From assembly GCA_027886185.1 (NCBI GenBank), contig WOAB01000318.1, positions 1-64,000 of the forward strand: 64,000 nucleotides of DNA, in the 5' to 3' direction. The notes beneath the pieces are model-generated. The model saw only the letters and a list, made by a program, of their open reading frames with translations, had not been told where the DNA came from and did not search any database. Source of the stretch: Rheum nobile (taxonomy: Eukaryota > Streptophyta > Magnoliopsida > Caryophyllales > Polygonaceae). The position numbers and the translations under genes are program-made. This document shows, one piece after another, positions 33,546 to 45,600 of the stretch (position 1 is its first letter; the number at the start of each line of letters is the position of its first letter).

Positions 33546-34233
33546 ACAGATATTCAGAAATACTTGAACGATATTCAAATAATGTGTTTTGATATGCATA
33601 ATTTTTTTTTCAATTCAGTGGATGCATCATATACATAATGAATAAACACTCACCATACTTGAATATCAGACATAAGACAGTGAATATCAGCATGAATACG
33701 ATGGAATATGAACAAAATAAACAGATATGCAAAGAACATTAAACGATATTCATAATTTTCGTGTCGATATGCAGATTTTTTGTATCGATATGCAGAACGG
33801 TTCAAAAATATTTGGACCTAATCCACGTTTTCTCTCTCCAATCTTTCTCTCTCCAATCTCCTTCTAACTGCCTATTTTGGTGGTGATATTTATTTCATTA
33901 TTCACACCCTCACTACACCCTATTTTCTCTCTCCTAATCTAGTCATCTATCATCCTCAATCCAACGCTCCAAAATTGTCCACTCGTTTCACCACAAGACT
34001 CGTTTTACCTGAGCGCCTCTCTATCATCCTATATAAAGTCACAATGCGTGCATCCACTATTATCTATTTATATCAAAAATAAGAGATATCCCAAGATCAT
34101 ACTTAAATGCGACATATCAAATATATTAGGAAATCAAATATCAGCCCCCCAAAATATATGAAAAAATAAATTTTTAATTCTTTCTATTTTTTTAGTTTAA
34201 GTAATATTTCCATTTATACTCCCAAGATATTAG

Positions 34234-34240
34234 TATAAAT
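34234..34240 (+). promoter_or_regulatory. TATA box of DEFL copy A
   Basis: TATAAAT, 80 bases before the ATG at 34320. The same box and leader are kept in copy B, where GTATAAATAC lies about 80 bases before the ATG at 40652. In both leaders a piece of the later coding sequence (CATTCCCTTCTCCAGATT) also occurs just before the ATG, a short direct repeat. Confidence 0.65.
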
Positions 34241-34319
34241 ACCAAATGCCACACTACTCACAAATCAAACAATACTTCCAAACCATTCCCTTCTCCAGAT
34301 TCATAGACCACTAGTAAAA

Positions 34320-34395
34320 ATGGGTGTCCAAATCATTCCCTTCTCCAGATTGTTCATGTTAGCGCTCCTCTGCACAACTCTCCTAGTTGTACAAG
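34320..34395 (+). CDS. Exon 1 of a defensin-like (DEFL) secreted peptide, copy A
   Basis: Codes for 25 residues starting MGVQIIPFSRLFMLALLC, a secretion signal peptide with a hydrophobic core, and ends in phase 1 at CAAG/GTAAAG, a good splice donor. Plant DEFL genes typically have exactly this two-exon form: signal peptide in exon 1, cysteine-rich peptide in exon 2. The matching exon 2 of this copy is not found downstream; the intron sequence is cut by a fold-back element at 36435. The phase fits the exon 2 at 47013 of copy B (G + AA gives Glu). Whether a transcript joins them over about 12.6 kb is unknown. If not, copy A is a broken gene. Confidence 0.7.
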
Positions 34396-36435
34396 GTAAA
34401 GTCCCAACCATCCTTCTCTATTTAACTTATTTTTTACATGAAAAATACACCATTCACATAGTTTATTCGATTGAGCTAAATTATTTAGTAAATAAAAACT
34501 AACTCAAAATGTGTTTTTTACCTAAACTAGTCACTTATCCCCATGATATGCACGATGTTAGTTTTAATAATATTTCCGTTATTATATAATTATTCTAATT
34601 CTTTAATTTTAGTTTTTATTATCTTTTTTTATGGGATAAATATTTGAAGGCTATTAGTTGTTCAGATGTTTGAATAAATTGTCAAGATTACAAGTTAGCA
34701 TGATACAATAAGTTGAATTATTAATTTACTTTTATATTTTTTTAATGAATTAAATATTTTATGAATTATTTTATATCTTATAATTACTATTTTTTCTTAT
34801 ATAACTTTTTTTTTTGAAGTTTACATCTTTATTATAAGTGTAATTGTTGTTGTGATATACATAGATCGTATATGTGAGTTAAAAATTGTATTCTATTTGC
34901 TCCATTGTTCTAATTTAGAATTAAGTATGATTTTAAGGTTTGTATTTACTAATTATAAATACTATCTTAATAAAAAAAATATGATAAACATATTAAATTA
35001 TAAAATTGTTTTCAATTTCCAGATTATAATATAAATTTTATATATTCTACTACATGAAATTTTATTTGTTTCATTGTTCTAATTTACTATTGAGTATGAT
35101 TTTAAAATATATGAATATATTTATCATATTTCATTTATAACAAAAAAACTTATACAGAGTATATATGATAATATAAGCTATTTTCTTAATTCAATAAAAT
35201 TGTTTTTCCAAATTACATTTAACATATACGGGCATATATTTCTCAAATAACATAACTTTTTATAGAGGCTTTTTTAACATAAAAGGTGTATGGTTAACAA
35301 TTATACTTTGCAATTCATAGTTACTAGAGGTTCACATATAGTGAAAGAACGATTCATATTAAATATACTAAATGTTCACATTTGATAAATAGATTAAACA
35401 TGCATTTGAATGTAAAATATGTTCAAGGTTCACAGTTAGTACACTAGAGGTTCATATATAGTAAACTAGAGGTTCATATGTAGTAAACTAAAGGTTCATA
35501 TCTAATATACCAAAGGTTCACATTACTTAATTATTCATACTAATATATGAAGGTGCATGATTAATAATGTTCTATGCTTAAGGTTCACAATTAGTATACT
35601 AGAGGTTCACATTGACATGTAACATATGAATCTCATAGACCAATGGAAAATAATTTAAAACATGTACGTGCTCAAAGTTGTACATATGGACTACATAGAC
35701 CAATGCTCATATTTAGTACAATAAATGTTCATAAAGATTCGCAATTATTTTTATGGTGTACAATATGGAGAATAAGATGTAGTTTTTAGAAGAATAGATG
35801 AACCCTAAATGTGCTCAAACATGAACGTGCTAAAAATTGTATATATGAACTACATAGATTCATACTTAATATACTAAAGTTTGACATTTGATAGCATGCA
35901 TACTAAACATAACAAGGTGCATGGTTAATAACTATAAACTATATTAAAGGTTCACATTTAGTACACTAGAGGTTCATATATAGTAAACCAAATGTTCATA
36001 CTTAATATATTAAAAAGTCCAGATAAATAAACAGATGAAATATGCATTTTAATAATCCATTGTCAACCTATGTATAAGTTTGCTAACCTCTAGTATAAGG
36101 TTGTGAACCTTAGTAATGGTTAATAACTATAAACTATATTAAAGGTTCACAGTTAGTACAATAGAGGTTCATATGTAATAAATCAAATGTTCATACCTAA
36201 TATTTTATGAATTATTTTTTATCTTATAATTACTATTTTTCATATATAACATATCTTTTTTTAATGTTTACATCTTTATTATAAGTGTAATTGTTGTTGT
36301 GATATACATAGATCGTATATGTGAGTTAAAAATTGTATTTTATTTGCTCTATTGTTCTAATTTAGAATTAAGTATAATTTTAATGTTTATATTTACTAAT
36401 TATAAATACTATCTTAATAAAAAAATATGATAAAC

Positions 36436-37728
36436 AATTATACTGAATATCAGTTATACTAAGCATAATGTATTCCTAAATTCATTATCGTATTATTCGA
36501 ATATCGGTTATACTAAGCATAATGTAACCATAACTTTATTATCATATTATTCGAATATTAGTTATACTATGTTTAATGTAATAATAAATTTACTATCGTA
36601 TTATTAGAATTTCGTCATACTAAGTATAATTTAATTTTAACTTCATTATCGTGTTATTTGAATATCGATTATACTAAGTATAATGTAATCATAACTTTAT
36701 TTGAATATCAGTTATACTAAGTATAATTTAATTATAACTTCATTATCGTATTAGTATTATCGAAACCCTATGATTTGCATGCCCTATAATGCTTGTAACC
36801 CATAGGGCGTCCATACCATGTTTTGTCTCGTTTCGATGTCCCAGAGGACCCTAAATCTCATACCCTAGAAACCCTAGGTTATGTAGGGTTTGGGATTTAG
36901 GGTTAATGAAACCCTATAATTTTCAAACCATATAATTCTCGTAAATATAAAGACTACATACTTTGTTTTGTCTTGTTTCATTGTCCTGAAAGACCTTAGT
37001 TATCATACACTAGAAACCCCAAGGTATGTAGGGTTTAGGATTGAGGGTTATCAAAACTCTATGATTTTCATACCCTATAATGTTTGTAACTCTTATGGCG
37101 TCCATACCTTGTAACTCTTTTCATACCCTATAACTCTATGATTTAGAAATCCCGGGGGTTCCTAAATCTCATACCCGACCTAGAAACCCTAGGGTGTGTA
37201 GGGTTTGGGATTTTGGATTATCGAAACCCTATGATTTTCATACACCTACAATGCTTGTAACCCACAGGGCATCCATACCATTTTTTATCTTGTTTCGTTG
37301 TCCCAAGGACCCTAAATCTCATTCCCTAATACGATAATAAAGTTATGATTACACTACTCTTAGTATAATTGATATTTGAATAATACGATAATAAAGTTAT
37401 GATTATATTATACTTAGTATAACCTATATTCAAATAATATGATAATGAAGTTAATTTTACATTATACCTAGTATAACAAGATTCGAAACTACGGTCATGA
37501 AGTTATGATCACATTACACTGAGTATAACTTATATTCGATAATACGATAATAAAGTTATGATTAGATTATACTTAGTATAACCGATATTTAAATAATAGG
37601 ATAATGAAGTTATATTACATTATGCTTATTATAACAGATATTCGAATAATACGATAATGAACTTGGAATGCATTATACTTAGTATAACAGGTATTCAGAT
37701 TATATGATAATGCAGTTAGAATTTTTTA
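36436..37728. mobile_element. Fold-back-like element with tandem-repeat arms and CCCTA-rich core
   Basis: Left arm (36436-36760) is a degenerate tandem array with period about 55-65 bases, marked by GAATATCRGTTATACTAAG and ATAACTT(T/C)ATTATC. Right arm (37329-37725) is the same array in reverse complement (CGATAATAAAGTTATGATTA, CTTAGTATAAC). The core (36765-37325) has several copies of a unit of about 140-150 bases with AAACCCTA-like words and CATAGGGCGTCCATACC. Inverted arms made of tandem repeats are the signature of fold-back transposons. No coding sequence seen, and exact ends and target duplication are unclear. Confidence 0.65.
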
Positions 37729-38189
37729 TATATCTTTTAATAAAAAAAATCAATGTTTTAGGGTTTTGCCTATTTTTTTTAACATAGGCACGGACACACA
37801 TTCGTGCGTGTGCCTACTATTTTTTTTTTTAAATCTTTGATAAGATATTTGACCACATGAGCACGAACACGGTTTTCGTGTGCACGCCTTGGGCACGGGT
37901 ACGCGTTGTGCTAGCGTGCCTCATAAGTGTATATTTAGTAGAAAAATGAATGTATATCTAGCATCACCCTTATTTGCATACAGACTGTGCATATTGGAAA
38001 GAAAATAGTATTTTTTTATAAATTTAGCCAATTAACTTGCTGCTACGACATTCCATAATAAGTGTACATTGACAAATCTAACAGTCTGCGAGTAGAGGGG
38101 AAAGAACAGAGAGAAGAAAGGTGAAACGAAGAGAGATTGGATTGATCAATGTTCTTACAAAAGTGTAGATTCATCGGTATATGTTTGGT
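37729..38189. other. No gene; short hairpin near 37783-37812
   Basis: AT-rich. AGGCACGGACACAC and GTGCGTGTGCCT (37787-37812) can pair as an imperfect hairpin, followed by a run of T and a second G/C-richer stretch with CACG words (37860-37925). A piece of about 100 bases at 37970-38070 is a diverged relative of 38680-38785 and 39805-39905. No coding similarity. Confidence 0.4.
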
Positions 38190-38946
38190 AGTATAAATTT
38201 ATACCACAATAAACTAAATGTCGACGACGAGAATCCATAACTCTGGTAACCCTAGGCTCTCTCCAATATATCTTCTAGTGCCCTATAAATAGAAAAAATA
38301 GCCAAAGGTGAGACTTTGTCTCCCGTTTCATCTCCGATGCTCAAGTCAGATGGAGGCAGATTATTGAATTCATTGAGAATGAAATGTTAGGGTTCTCTTA
38401 AGATATCAAATACTTTCTCTCAATGGTAATAGCTCTTTTAGTTCTTCCCATCTTAATGGCCCTCCTTTAATTAGGATTTAGGCCCATAACTTAATACACT
38501 TATTCATTAATTAGATAAAATATGTAGATAAATAAAATTAGTAAATTATTAATAATATAATTAGGTAAATAAAAATAAGTGGATTACATTTTACCTCCTC
38601 AACTATATAACCATTAACCCACTAGCTTAACTAATCAAGGGATCAGGGAGTAGCTGTTTCTATACATACTACCATTTGCATGCAGAACGTACGTACTAGG
38701 CTACTATCAAAGAAATAGTATTTTTTAATGAAATTAGCCAATTAAGTTGCTGCTATGACATTTCCAAAATAAGTGCAAGTATATATTCTGCCAATCTGCC
38801 ATCAACCATGTAATCACGTTATTATTAAAAAAAAAATCTAATCTATGTCCCAAGGACATAGATATTTTATAAAAGAGAATGTTCAAACCTATTGAAAAAA
38901 ATTAAAATCTCTAAAATGATAACACCCAACCAAGACTTTTCAAAAG
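38190..38946 (+). repeat. Direct repeat, first copy
   Basis: Related to 39572-40105: both begin with CACAATAAA(C/T)TAAATGTC, run through CCCTAGGCT(C/T)TCTCCAAT and TTTCATCTCCGATGCTCAA, then TACTACCATTTGCATGCA and GTTGCTGCTATGACATT, and end near CCAAGACTTTTCAAAA. The first copy has about 240 extra bases in the middle (38420-38660). Nature of the unit unknown; no coding frame. Confidence 0.7.
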
Positions 38947-39254
38947 CAGGGCGACGAAATGTGTTTTCATCACAATATATCTAGGGCGATGATATTGTGT
39001 TTGCGTCACAATATATCTAGGGCAACAAACTACTTTTTCATCACTATATATCTAGGACAATAAATTCATCATTTGTCACAAATGATATAATAAGGCGACA
39101 AAAATAACATTATCGTCGCAAATACTTCGGGCAAGGGACGGGTTTAAGGCCACGAACTTGTGACAATTTTTTTTTGTGACGGAAAGCTTTGGGGACGAAA
39201 TTCCTATTTGGGCGACGAAAAAGTTTGTCGCCAAATGTATGTTTTGCTGTAGTG
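38947..39254 (-). mobile_element. CACTA element terminal fragment
   Basis: Read on the minus strand from 39254 the sequence starts CACTACAGCAAAACATACAT, a typical CACTA (En/Spm) terminal inverted repeat, followed by subterminal GGCGACAAA and TTCGTCGCCC words. The repeated unit GGGCGACGAAA...ATATATCTAGG occurs three to four times toward 38950. The opposite end and transposase are absent, and the fragment begins exactly where similarity of the surrounding direct repeat is broken. Confidence 0.75.
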
Positions 39255-39571
39255 TGCCCATGTTGCTGAAGGCTTTAATGACAGCTTGTGGCCCGAACGC
39301 TTAATGGTGTGTTGTTTTGCCTTCAAACTAATTTCCTCAAATATTCTATGAATTGCAAAATAAACATCGATTGCAATCCACAATGGATGAACAACTGTTT
39401 TTCAGTAAGATGGGCATGCCTTCAGCTTCTAATGAAAGAATGAAATGACGACGATGGCCGTCCTATTGTTATCCTGGTGTCGTTGGGTTCATGGGACGAG
39501 GCAGGTGTCGTTGGGTTCCTGGCGGTGCAAGGATTCTTCGCCGATGGGTTGTGACGGACGACACCAATTGT
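39255..39571. other. No gene recognised
   Basis: Sequence between the CACTA end and the second direct-repeat copy. Moderate GC, with a local repeat of GGTGTCGTTGGGTTC (39476-39490 and 39506-39520). No family motif seen. Confidence 0.4.
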
Positions 39572-40105
39572 GGTAGCATAAATCTATGCCACAATAAATT
39601 AAATGTCAGCGACAAGAACCCACAACTCTGGCGACCCTAGGCTTTCTCCAATCTATCTTTTGGTGTCCTATAAACAGAGAAAATAGCCAAAGACGAGGCT
39701 TTGTCTCCCATTTCATCTCCGATGCTCAAATCAGATGCAGACATATTATTGAATTCAATGCTAGGATTCTCTTACGATATTAAATACTTTTCTCAATACG
39801 TACTACCATTTGCATGCAAAACGTAGGTACTAGGCTACTAGCAAAGAAGTATTTATTTTATGAAATTAGCCATTAAGTTGCTGCTATGACATTCCCATAT
39901 AAGTGCATGTATATATTCTACTAATCTGCTATCAAGCATGTGCTCACGTTATTATTGTTATTATTACAGTTTTAAAACTAATCTATATCTAAGAGTATAT
40001 GTTAAGACTTCTTATTTTAATATGTATTCTCTAAAAGAGAATATTTATAATTTTTTGAAAAAAATAAAATCTTTAAAATATAACATCTAAACAAGACTTT
40101 TTAAA
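39572..40105 (+). repeat. Direct repeat, second copy
   Basis: Partner of 38190-38946. Near its end, at AACAAGACTTTTTAAAATGA, it reads through the point where the CACTA fragment interrupts the first copy. It therefore shows the unbroken state. Confidence 0.7.
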
Positions 40106-40458
40106 ATGAGGTTTTCTAACATATGCCCTTAGAACATAGATTAGAAAAATCGTTATTATTATTATTATCAACTTTTTCATGACAACATGATAATATATAG
40201 TCCCTAGTAGTAGAAATAGGTTATAATTTGTAATAATTCTACTTCTTATTATCATTGTGGGTAATTCTTAAACTATTTATGAAACTAAATGTTTGTATTT
40301 GTCTCATCAAGATTACGTATATATCATATCTGTCTTATAAATTAAACTTCGTTTCTTTCTATCAATTATCAAATATTTATATATTATAACCTCGTATTCA
40401 TTTATTTAGATGTTCAAAATAATTTATAGAAGTGGGATCAGGTGAGAAGTAGTCTTAC
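40106..40458. other. AT-rich spacer, no gene seen
   Basis: AT-rich sequence up to the start of the duplicated DEFL segment. I see nothing in it. Confidence 0.5.
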
Positions 40459-42293
40459 GGAAATCAAATATCAACCCCCTCCCAAAATATATAAAAATAA
40501 ATTTCTAATTCTTTCTAATTTTTTTAGTTTAAGTAATATTTCCATTTATACTCCCAAGATATTAGTATAAATACGAAATGCCACACCACTCACAAATCAA
40601 ACAATACTTTCAAACCATTCCCTTCTCCAGATTCATAGACCACTAGTAAAAATGGGTGTCCAAACCATTCCCTTCTCCAGATTGTTCATGTTAGCGCTCC
40701 TCTGCACAACTCTCCTAATTGTCCCAACCATCCTTCTCTATTTAACTTGTTTTTTACATGAAAAATACACAATTCACATAGTTTATTCGATTGAGCTAAA
40801 TTATTTAGTAAATAAAAACTAACTCAAAATGTGTTTGTTACCTAAACTAGTCACTTATCCCCATGCTATGCACGAGGTTAGTTTTAATAATATTTCCATT
40901 ATTATATAATTATTCTAATTCTTAAAATTTAGTTTTTATTATCTTTTTTTATGGGATTTGAAGGCTATTTGTTGTTCAGATGTTTGAATAAATTGTCAAG
41001 ATTACAAGTTAGCATGATGCAATAAATTGAATTATTAATTTACTTTTATATTTTTTTAATGAATTAAATATTTTATGAATTATTTTCTATCTTATAATTA
41101 CTATTTTTTTCTTATATAACTTATCTTTTTTTGAAATTTACATTTTATATAAGTGTAATTGTTGTTGTGATATACATAGATCGTATATGTGAGTTAAAAA
41201 TTGTATTCTATTTGCTCCATTGTTCTAATTTAGAATAAAGTATGATTTTAAGGTTTATATATACTAATTATAAATACTATCTTAATAAAAAATATGATAA
41301 ACATATTAAATTATAAAATTGTTTTCAATTTCCAAATTATAATATAAAACTTATATATTTTACTACATGACATTTTATTTGTTTCATTGTTCTAATGAGT
41401 ATGACTTTAAAATGTATGTATATATTTATCATATTTTATTTATAACAAAAAACTTATACAGAGTAGATATGATAATATAAGACTGTTTTCTTAATTAAAT
41501 AAAATTGTTTTTCCAAATTACATTTAACATATACGGGCATATATTTCTCAAATAACATAACTTTTTATAGAGGCTTTTTTAACATAAAAGGTGTATGGTT
41601 AACATTTATACTTTGCAATTCATAGTTACTAGAGGTTCACATGTAGTGAAAGAACGGTTTATATTAAATATACTAAATGTTCATATTTGATAAATAGATT
41701 AAACATGCATTTGAATGTAAACTATGTTCAAGGTTCACAGTTATTACACTAGAGGTTCATATATAGTAAACTAAAGGTTCATATCTAATATACCAAAGGA
41801 TCACATTACTTAATTATTCATAGTAATATATGAAGGTGCATGATTAATAATGTTCGATCTATGCTTAAGGTTCACAATTAGTGTACTAGAGGTTCACATT
41901 GACATGTAACATATGAATCCCATAGACCAATGGAAAATAATTTAAAACATGTATGTGCTCAAAGTTGTATATATGGACTACATAGACCAATGCTCATATT
42001 TAGTATAATAAATGTTCATAAAGATTCGCAATTATTTTTATGGTGTACAATATGGAGAATAAGATGTAGTTTTTAGAAGAATAAATGCACCCTAAATGTG
42101 CTCAAACATGAACGTGCTAAAAAATTGTATATATGAACTACATAGATTCATACTTAATATACTAAAGTTTGACATTGATAACATGCATACTAAACATAAC
42201 AAGGTGCATGGTTAATAACTATAAACTATATTAAGGGTTCACATTTAGTACACTAGAGGTTCATATGTGGTAAACCAAATGTTCATACTTAAT

Positions 42294-42662
42294 GGCGAGT
42301 GCTACAAGGATACCTCTGTTAACATCAACAATGCTTTTAAGCCTGTTACCCGCTGGGTGAAAAGGCAGATCCACCAACAAGCCCCTCCTAGCTGTGTTGG
42401 TCGGATACAAATGCAGCAACCAAGGCACTAGAGAACTGGTTATCCTTCTAGTGTTGTCCCCGCTCCCAAGCCCAGAGGAAAAGATGAATGGCGTAGAATC
42501 GAGAAAGGTAAGGAGATTGCGATTGCTCCTGACCCTGAACACGATAAGGAACCTCCCCCTGCCAAGAGCCAGATGAACCTCAAAGGGGGCAGTATTGTTG
42601 TGTTGCTTGAAGGTGCCAAGGAGACCGGTTGCTCCAACTCTTTTCCTGTTGTTAATGGATAG
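42294..42662 (+). pseudogene. LINE ORF1 C-terminal part
   Basis: The 5'-truncated end of the gag-like ORF1. The frame ends with TAG at 42660-42662 and overlaps the ORF2 start (ATG, 42655-42657) by eight bases. It is Pro/Lys-rich and has one internal stop. ORF1 proteins bind LINE RNA; the RNA-binding and zinc-knuckle part is not included here. Confidence 0.6.
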
Positions 42663-45600
42663 TACAAACCTAGCAGTGTGGAATGTTCGAGGCTGTAACA
42701 CCGCCTCCAAACGCACCTCTATTTCTGATTTTATTTTTGAGCGCACGGTCAATTGCTTTGCCATTTTGGAATCCAGAATCTCTGAATTTAAATTTCAAAA
42801 TATTTCGAAGAATTTTTTGAAGCAATGGAAGCACAAACACAACGGCCATCTCAATAACTACTGTCGTATCTGGCTAGCATGGAATCCTGATGTGTTTGAA
42901 CTGGACATTATTGAGTGTAAGGAGCAATTTATTCATTGCAAGTGTCAGATTAAAGGTCCGACCTCTTCTTTTCTGGTGACATTTGTGTATGCATTTAATG
43001 AGGAAAACCTGCGAGCTGCACTCTGGGAGGATATCAAACAGATCCACAGTAATGTCAACTTGCCTTGGCTGATTACTGGTGACATGAGAGCTGATGGATG
43101 TTTTTCACATGGACCAACAACCAAGATGGGGACAACCGTATTTATAGAAAGCTTGATCGTATTCTTCACAACCAACAGTGGCCTCACGTCTTTCCTGATT
43201 CACATGGCTTCTTTGACAGAAGAAGAACATCTGACCACTCTCCCTGCCTTATTAAGCTTGGCAACTCTGAGCGACGTAGCACCCCTTTCCGCTTCAGAAA
43301 CATTTGGGCTGAAGACGAGAGATTCCAGGATGTTGTTAGAAATGTTTGGGCGACTCGTATTCCTGGCTTCAAGATGTACTCGGTGGCGCAGAAACTTAAG
43401 CTCTTGAAGGGTAAGCTCAAGGAATTGAACAGAACTAGGTTCCAGTCCGTCGAAACTGAGCTCATCGCACTGAAAACTGAACTATCTGCTGCACAGAACG
43501 AACTTAAAGCCAACCTCTATGATAGAGATATCATTGCTAAAGAAAAGAGCCTGAAAGAAAGGGTTTACTCCCTGCAGAACCTTGTCTTGAAAGACTTGAG
43601 TCCAAGAGCTAAGGTGAAATGGCTAATCAATGGTGATGAAAATTCCAGATTCTTCCATTCCACAATCAAGCAAAAGAGAGATGTCACCCGTATTTTTTCT
43701 TTATCCACAGATGATGGCTGCTCCTTGGAGACCCCTATTGAGATTGAGGGGCATATTCTGAGTTACTACAAGGCTTTGTTAGGCACTGAAGGCGAGGAGA
43801 GTAACATTGATCCCCTCATTTGCTCTTTAGGCCCCTGCTTAAACCATGATGACAGTGGGCACTTAATCCAACCTGTTACTGATAAGGAGATCTGGTCTGC
43901 TCTTTTCTCTATTCCGGACCACAAATCTGCTGGGCCTGATGGATACAATAGTGCCTTCTTCAAGAAGTCCTGGGCCGTTGTTGGTAGTGAAGTTACAGAT
44001 GCAGTTCAAGAATTTTTCTCGTCTGGCAAGCTCCTTAAACAGTTCAATGCCACTATCATCCACCTTATTCCAAAGAATGGCTCTCCCCAAGGCATCCGTG
44101 ACTACATACCAATTTCTTGCTGCTCAACGGTTTATAAAATCATCTCCAAGATTTTGGCGTCTAGAATCTCCTCTTCTGCCTGCAAGTTTATCTCTACAAA
44201 ACAAGGAGCTTTTCTTCATAAGAGAGGCATCTGGCATAATGTCATTGTGTGTCAGGATATCCTGAAACACTATAGGCGCACTACTACTTCTCCCAGATGT
44301 GCCATAAAAGTTGATTTATGGAAAGCATATGATTCTATTAATTGGTGCTTCATTCTTGATGTCCTTACAGGGTTTGGTTTTCCTCCAAGATTTGTGCAAT
44401 GGGTCAAAGAATGTATCTCCACCACTTCTTTCTCGATCAACATCAACGGGAGTCGTGTGGGCTTCTTCAAAGGAAAGAGAGGCTTAAGGCAGGGCGACCC
44501 CATGGCCCCATATTTGTTCGCTCTTGGCATTGAATATTTCAGCAGACTAATTGATAAGGCTACTGTAGCTCCTCAGTTTTCGTTCCACCCAAGATGCAAG
44601 CAGTCCAAAACTTCATATCTGGCGTTTGCAGATGACCTTTTCATTTTTGCCAAGGGTAACCTCCAATCTGCTATGATTATCAATGACACCATCAACTCCT
44701 TTTCTAGTGTGTCTGGCCTGAAGTGAAACCAAGACAAATCCCAAGTGTTCTTAGCCGGTATGGACGACTCAACCAAAAACAGCATTCTCAGTGCGCTGCA
44801 TATTCAGGAGGGCTTGCTCCCAGTTACATACCTTGGTCTCCCTCTCCACTCTAGAAAGATGCACGTGAATGAGTACGGTACCATTATTGAAAAAATTAGC
44901 AAAAAGATCAACTCTTGGTCAGCTAGCAACATGTCTTATGCAGGCCGTGTACAGCTCATTCAGTCTGTGATTATGGGCATGCTCAATTTCTGGTTTAAAG
45001 TGATCTTATTCCCTCGGAAAGTGATCAAGGTTATCCAGGGCATGTTGAGGAGCTTCTTGTGGAGTGGAAATGAGAAATCTCCTAGATGCTTGGTTGCTTG
45101 GAATGATGTTGCTAGACCGAGATCGGAGGGGGGTTTGGGTTTCAAGGAGCTTCTTGCCTGGAATCGAACACAAATGGCCAACCTCATCCGTGATATCGAC
45201 CAAGGTATGCACAATTTCTGGACTGAATGGGCAAACTCTTCTCTCCTCAAAAGGAGTTCCATCTGGCAGATTAGGAAGAAAGACAATGATAGTTGGGCGT
45301 GGCATTCTGTCCTCCAAGTTAGGGATGAGATCATTGCAACTTAGAGAAGCTTGGAGACTAACAGCTGGAACGCGATATGGTCTTGTGAACATAGATCGAG
45401 AACTTGTAATGGCCTCTACGAGCTTTGGAGATCTAAAGCCAACGAGGTGCCCTGGGGAGAAGTAATATGGGATACCACTGTGATCCCCAGATGTTCATTT
45501 ATTACATGGATCGCTGCAAAGAACAAAGCCCCTACATTGGATCGCCTCTCTTTAATTGGTTTGGTTGACTCAACTTCTTGTATTATGTGTAATGCCTCAA

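Larger units (their letters stand above)
31245..34022. mobile_element. Non-autonomous MULE with 47-bp TIRs and 9-bp target duplication
   Basis: The 9-bp word ATCATCCTA flanks the element exactly (31236-31244 and 34023-34031), the target size typical of Mutator-like elements. The first 47 bases and the reverse complement of the last 47 align with few differences; the best shared part is GTGAAACGAGTG. Inside are a gene-like GC-richer stretch (31402-31990) and a tandem array (32505-33545). No transposase. The gene-like piece suggests host sequence carried by the element (Pack-MULE style, inference). Confidence 0.85.
34129..36435 (+). repeat. Segmental duplication, copy A (promoter, exon 1 and part of the intron of a DEFL gene)
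   Basis: Aligns with 40459-42293 plus 46178-46602, the same sequence once the LINE there is removed. Within each copy there is an internal duplication (34740-34995 matches 36180-36435; 41070-41330 matches 46360-46602). The intron is dense in AGGTTCAYA words. Copy A breaks off at 36435, where the fold-back element begins, so exon 2 is missing here. Confidence 0.85.

Noticed and set aside
36765..37325. Interstitial telomere repeats (AAACCCTA-like words)
   Set aside because: Words are isolated within a longer unit of about 140-150 bases and do not form a tandem TTTAGGG array. The same holds for the two-unit AAACCCT stretches near 60950 and 61290.
42261..42764. Open minus-strand frame of 167 codons crossing into the LINE
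   Set aside because: It spans the insertion boundary and target duplication, so it cannot be an ancestral gene; the plus strand holds ORF1 and ORF2 with recognised motifs.
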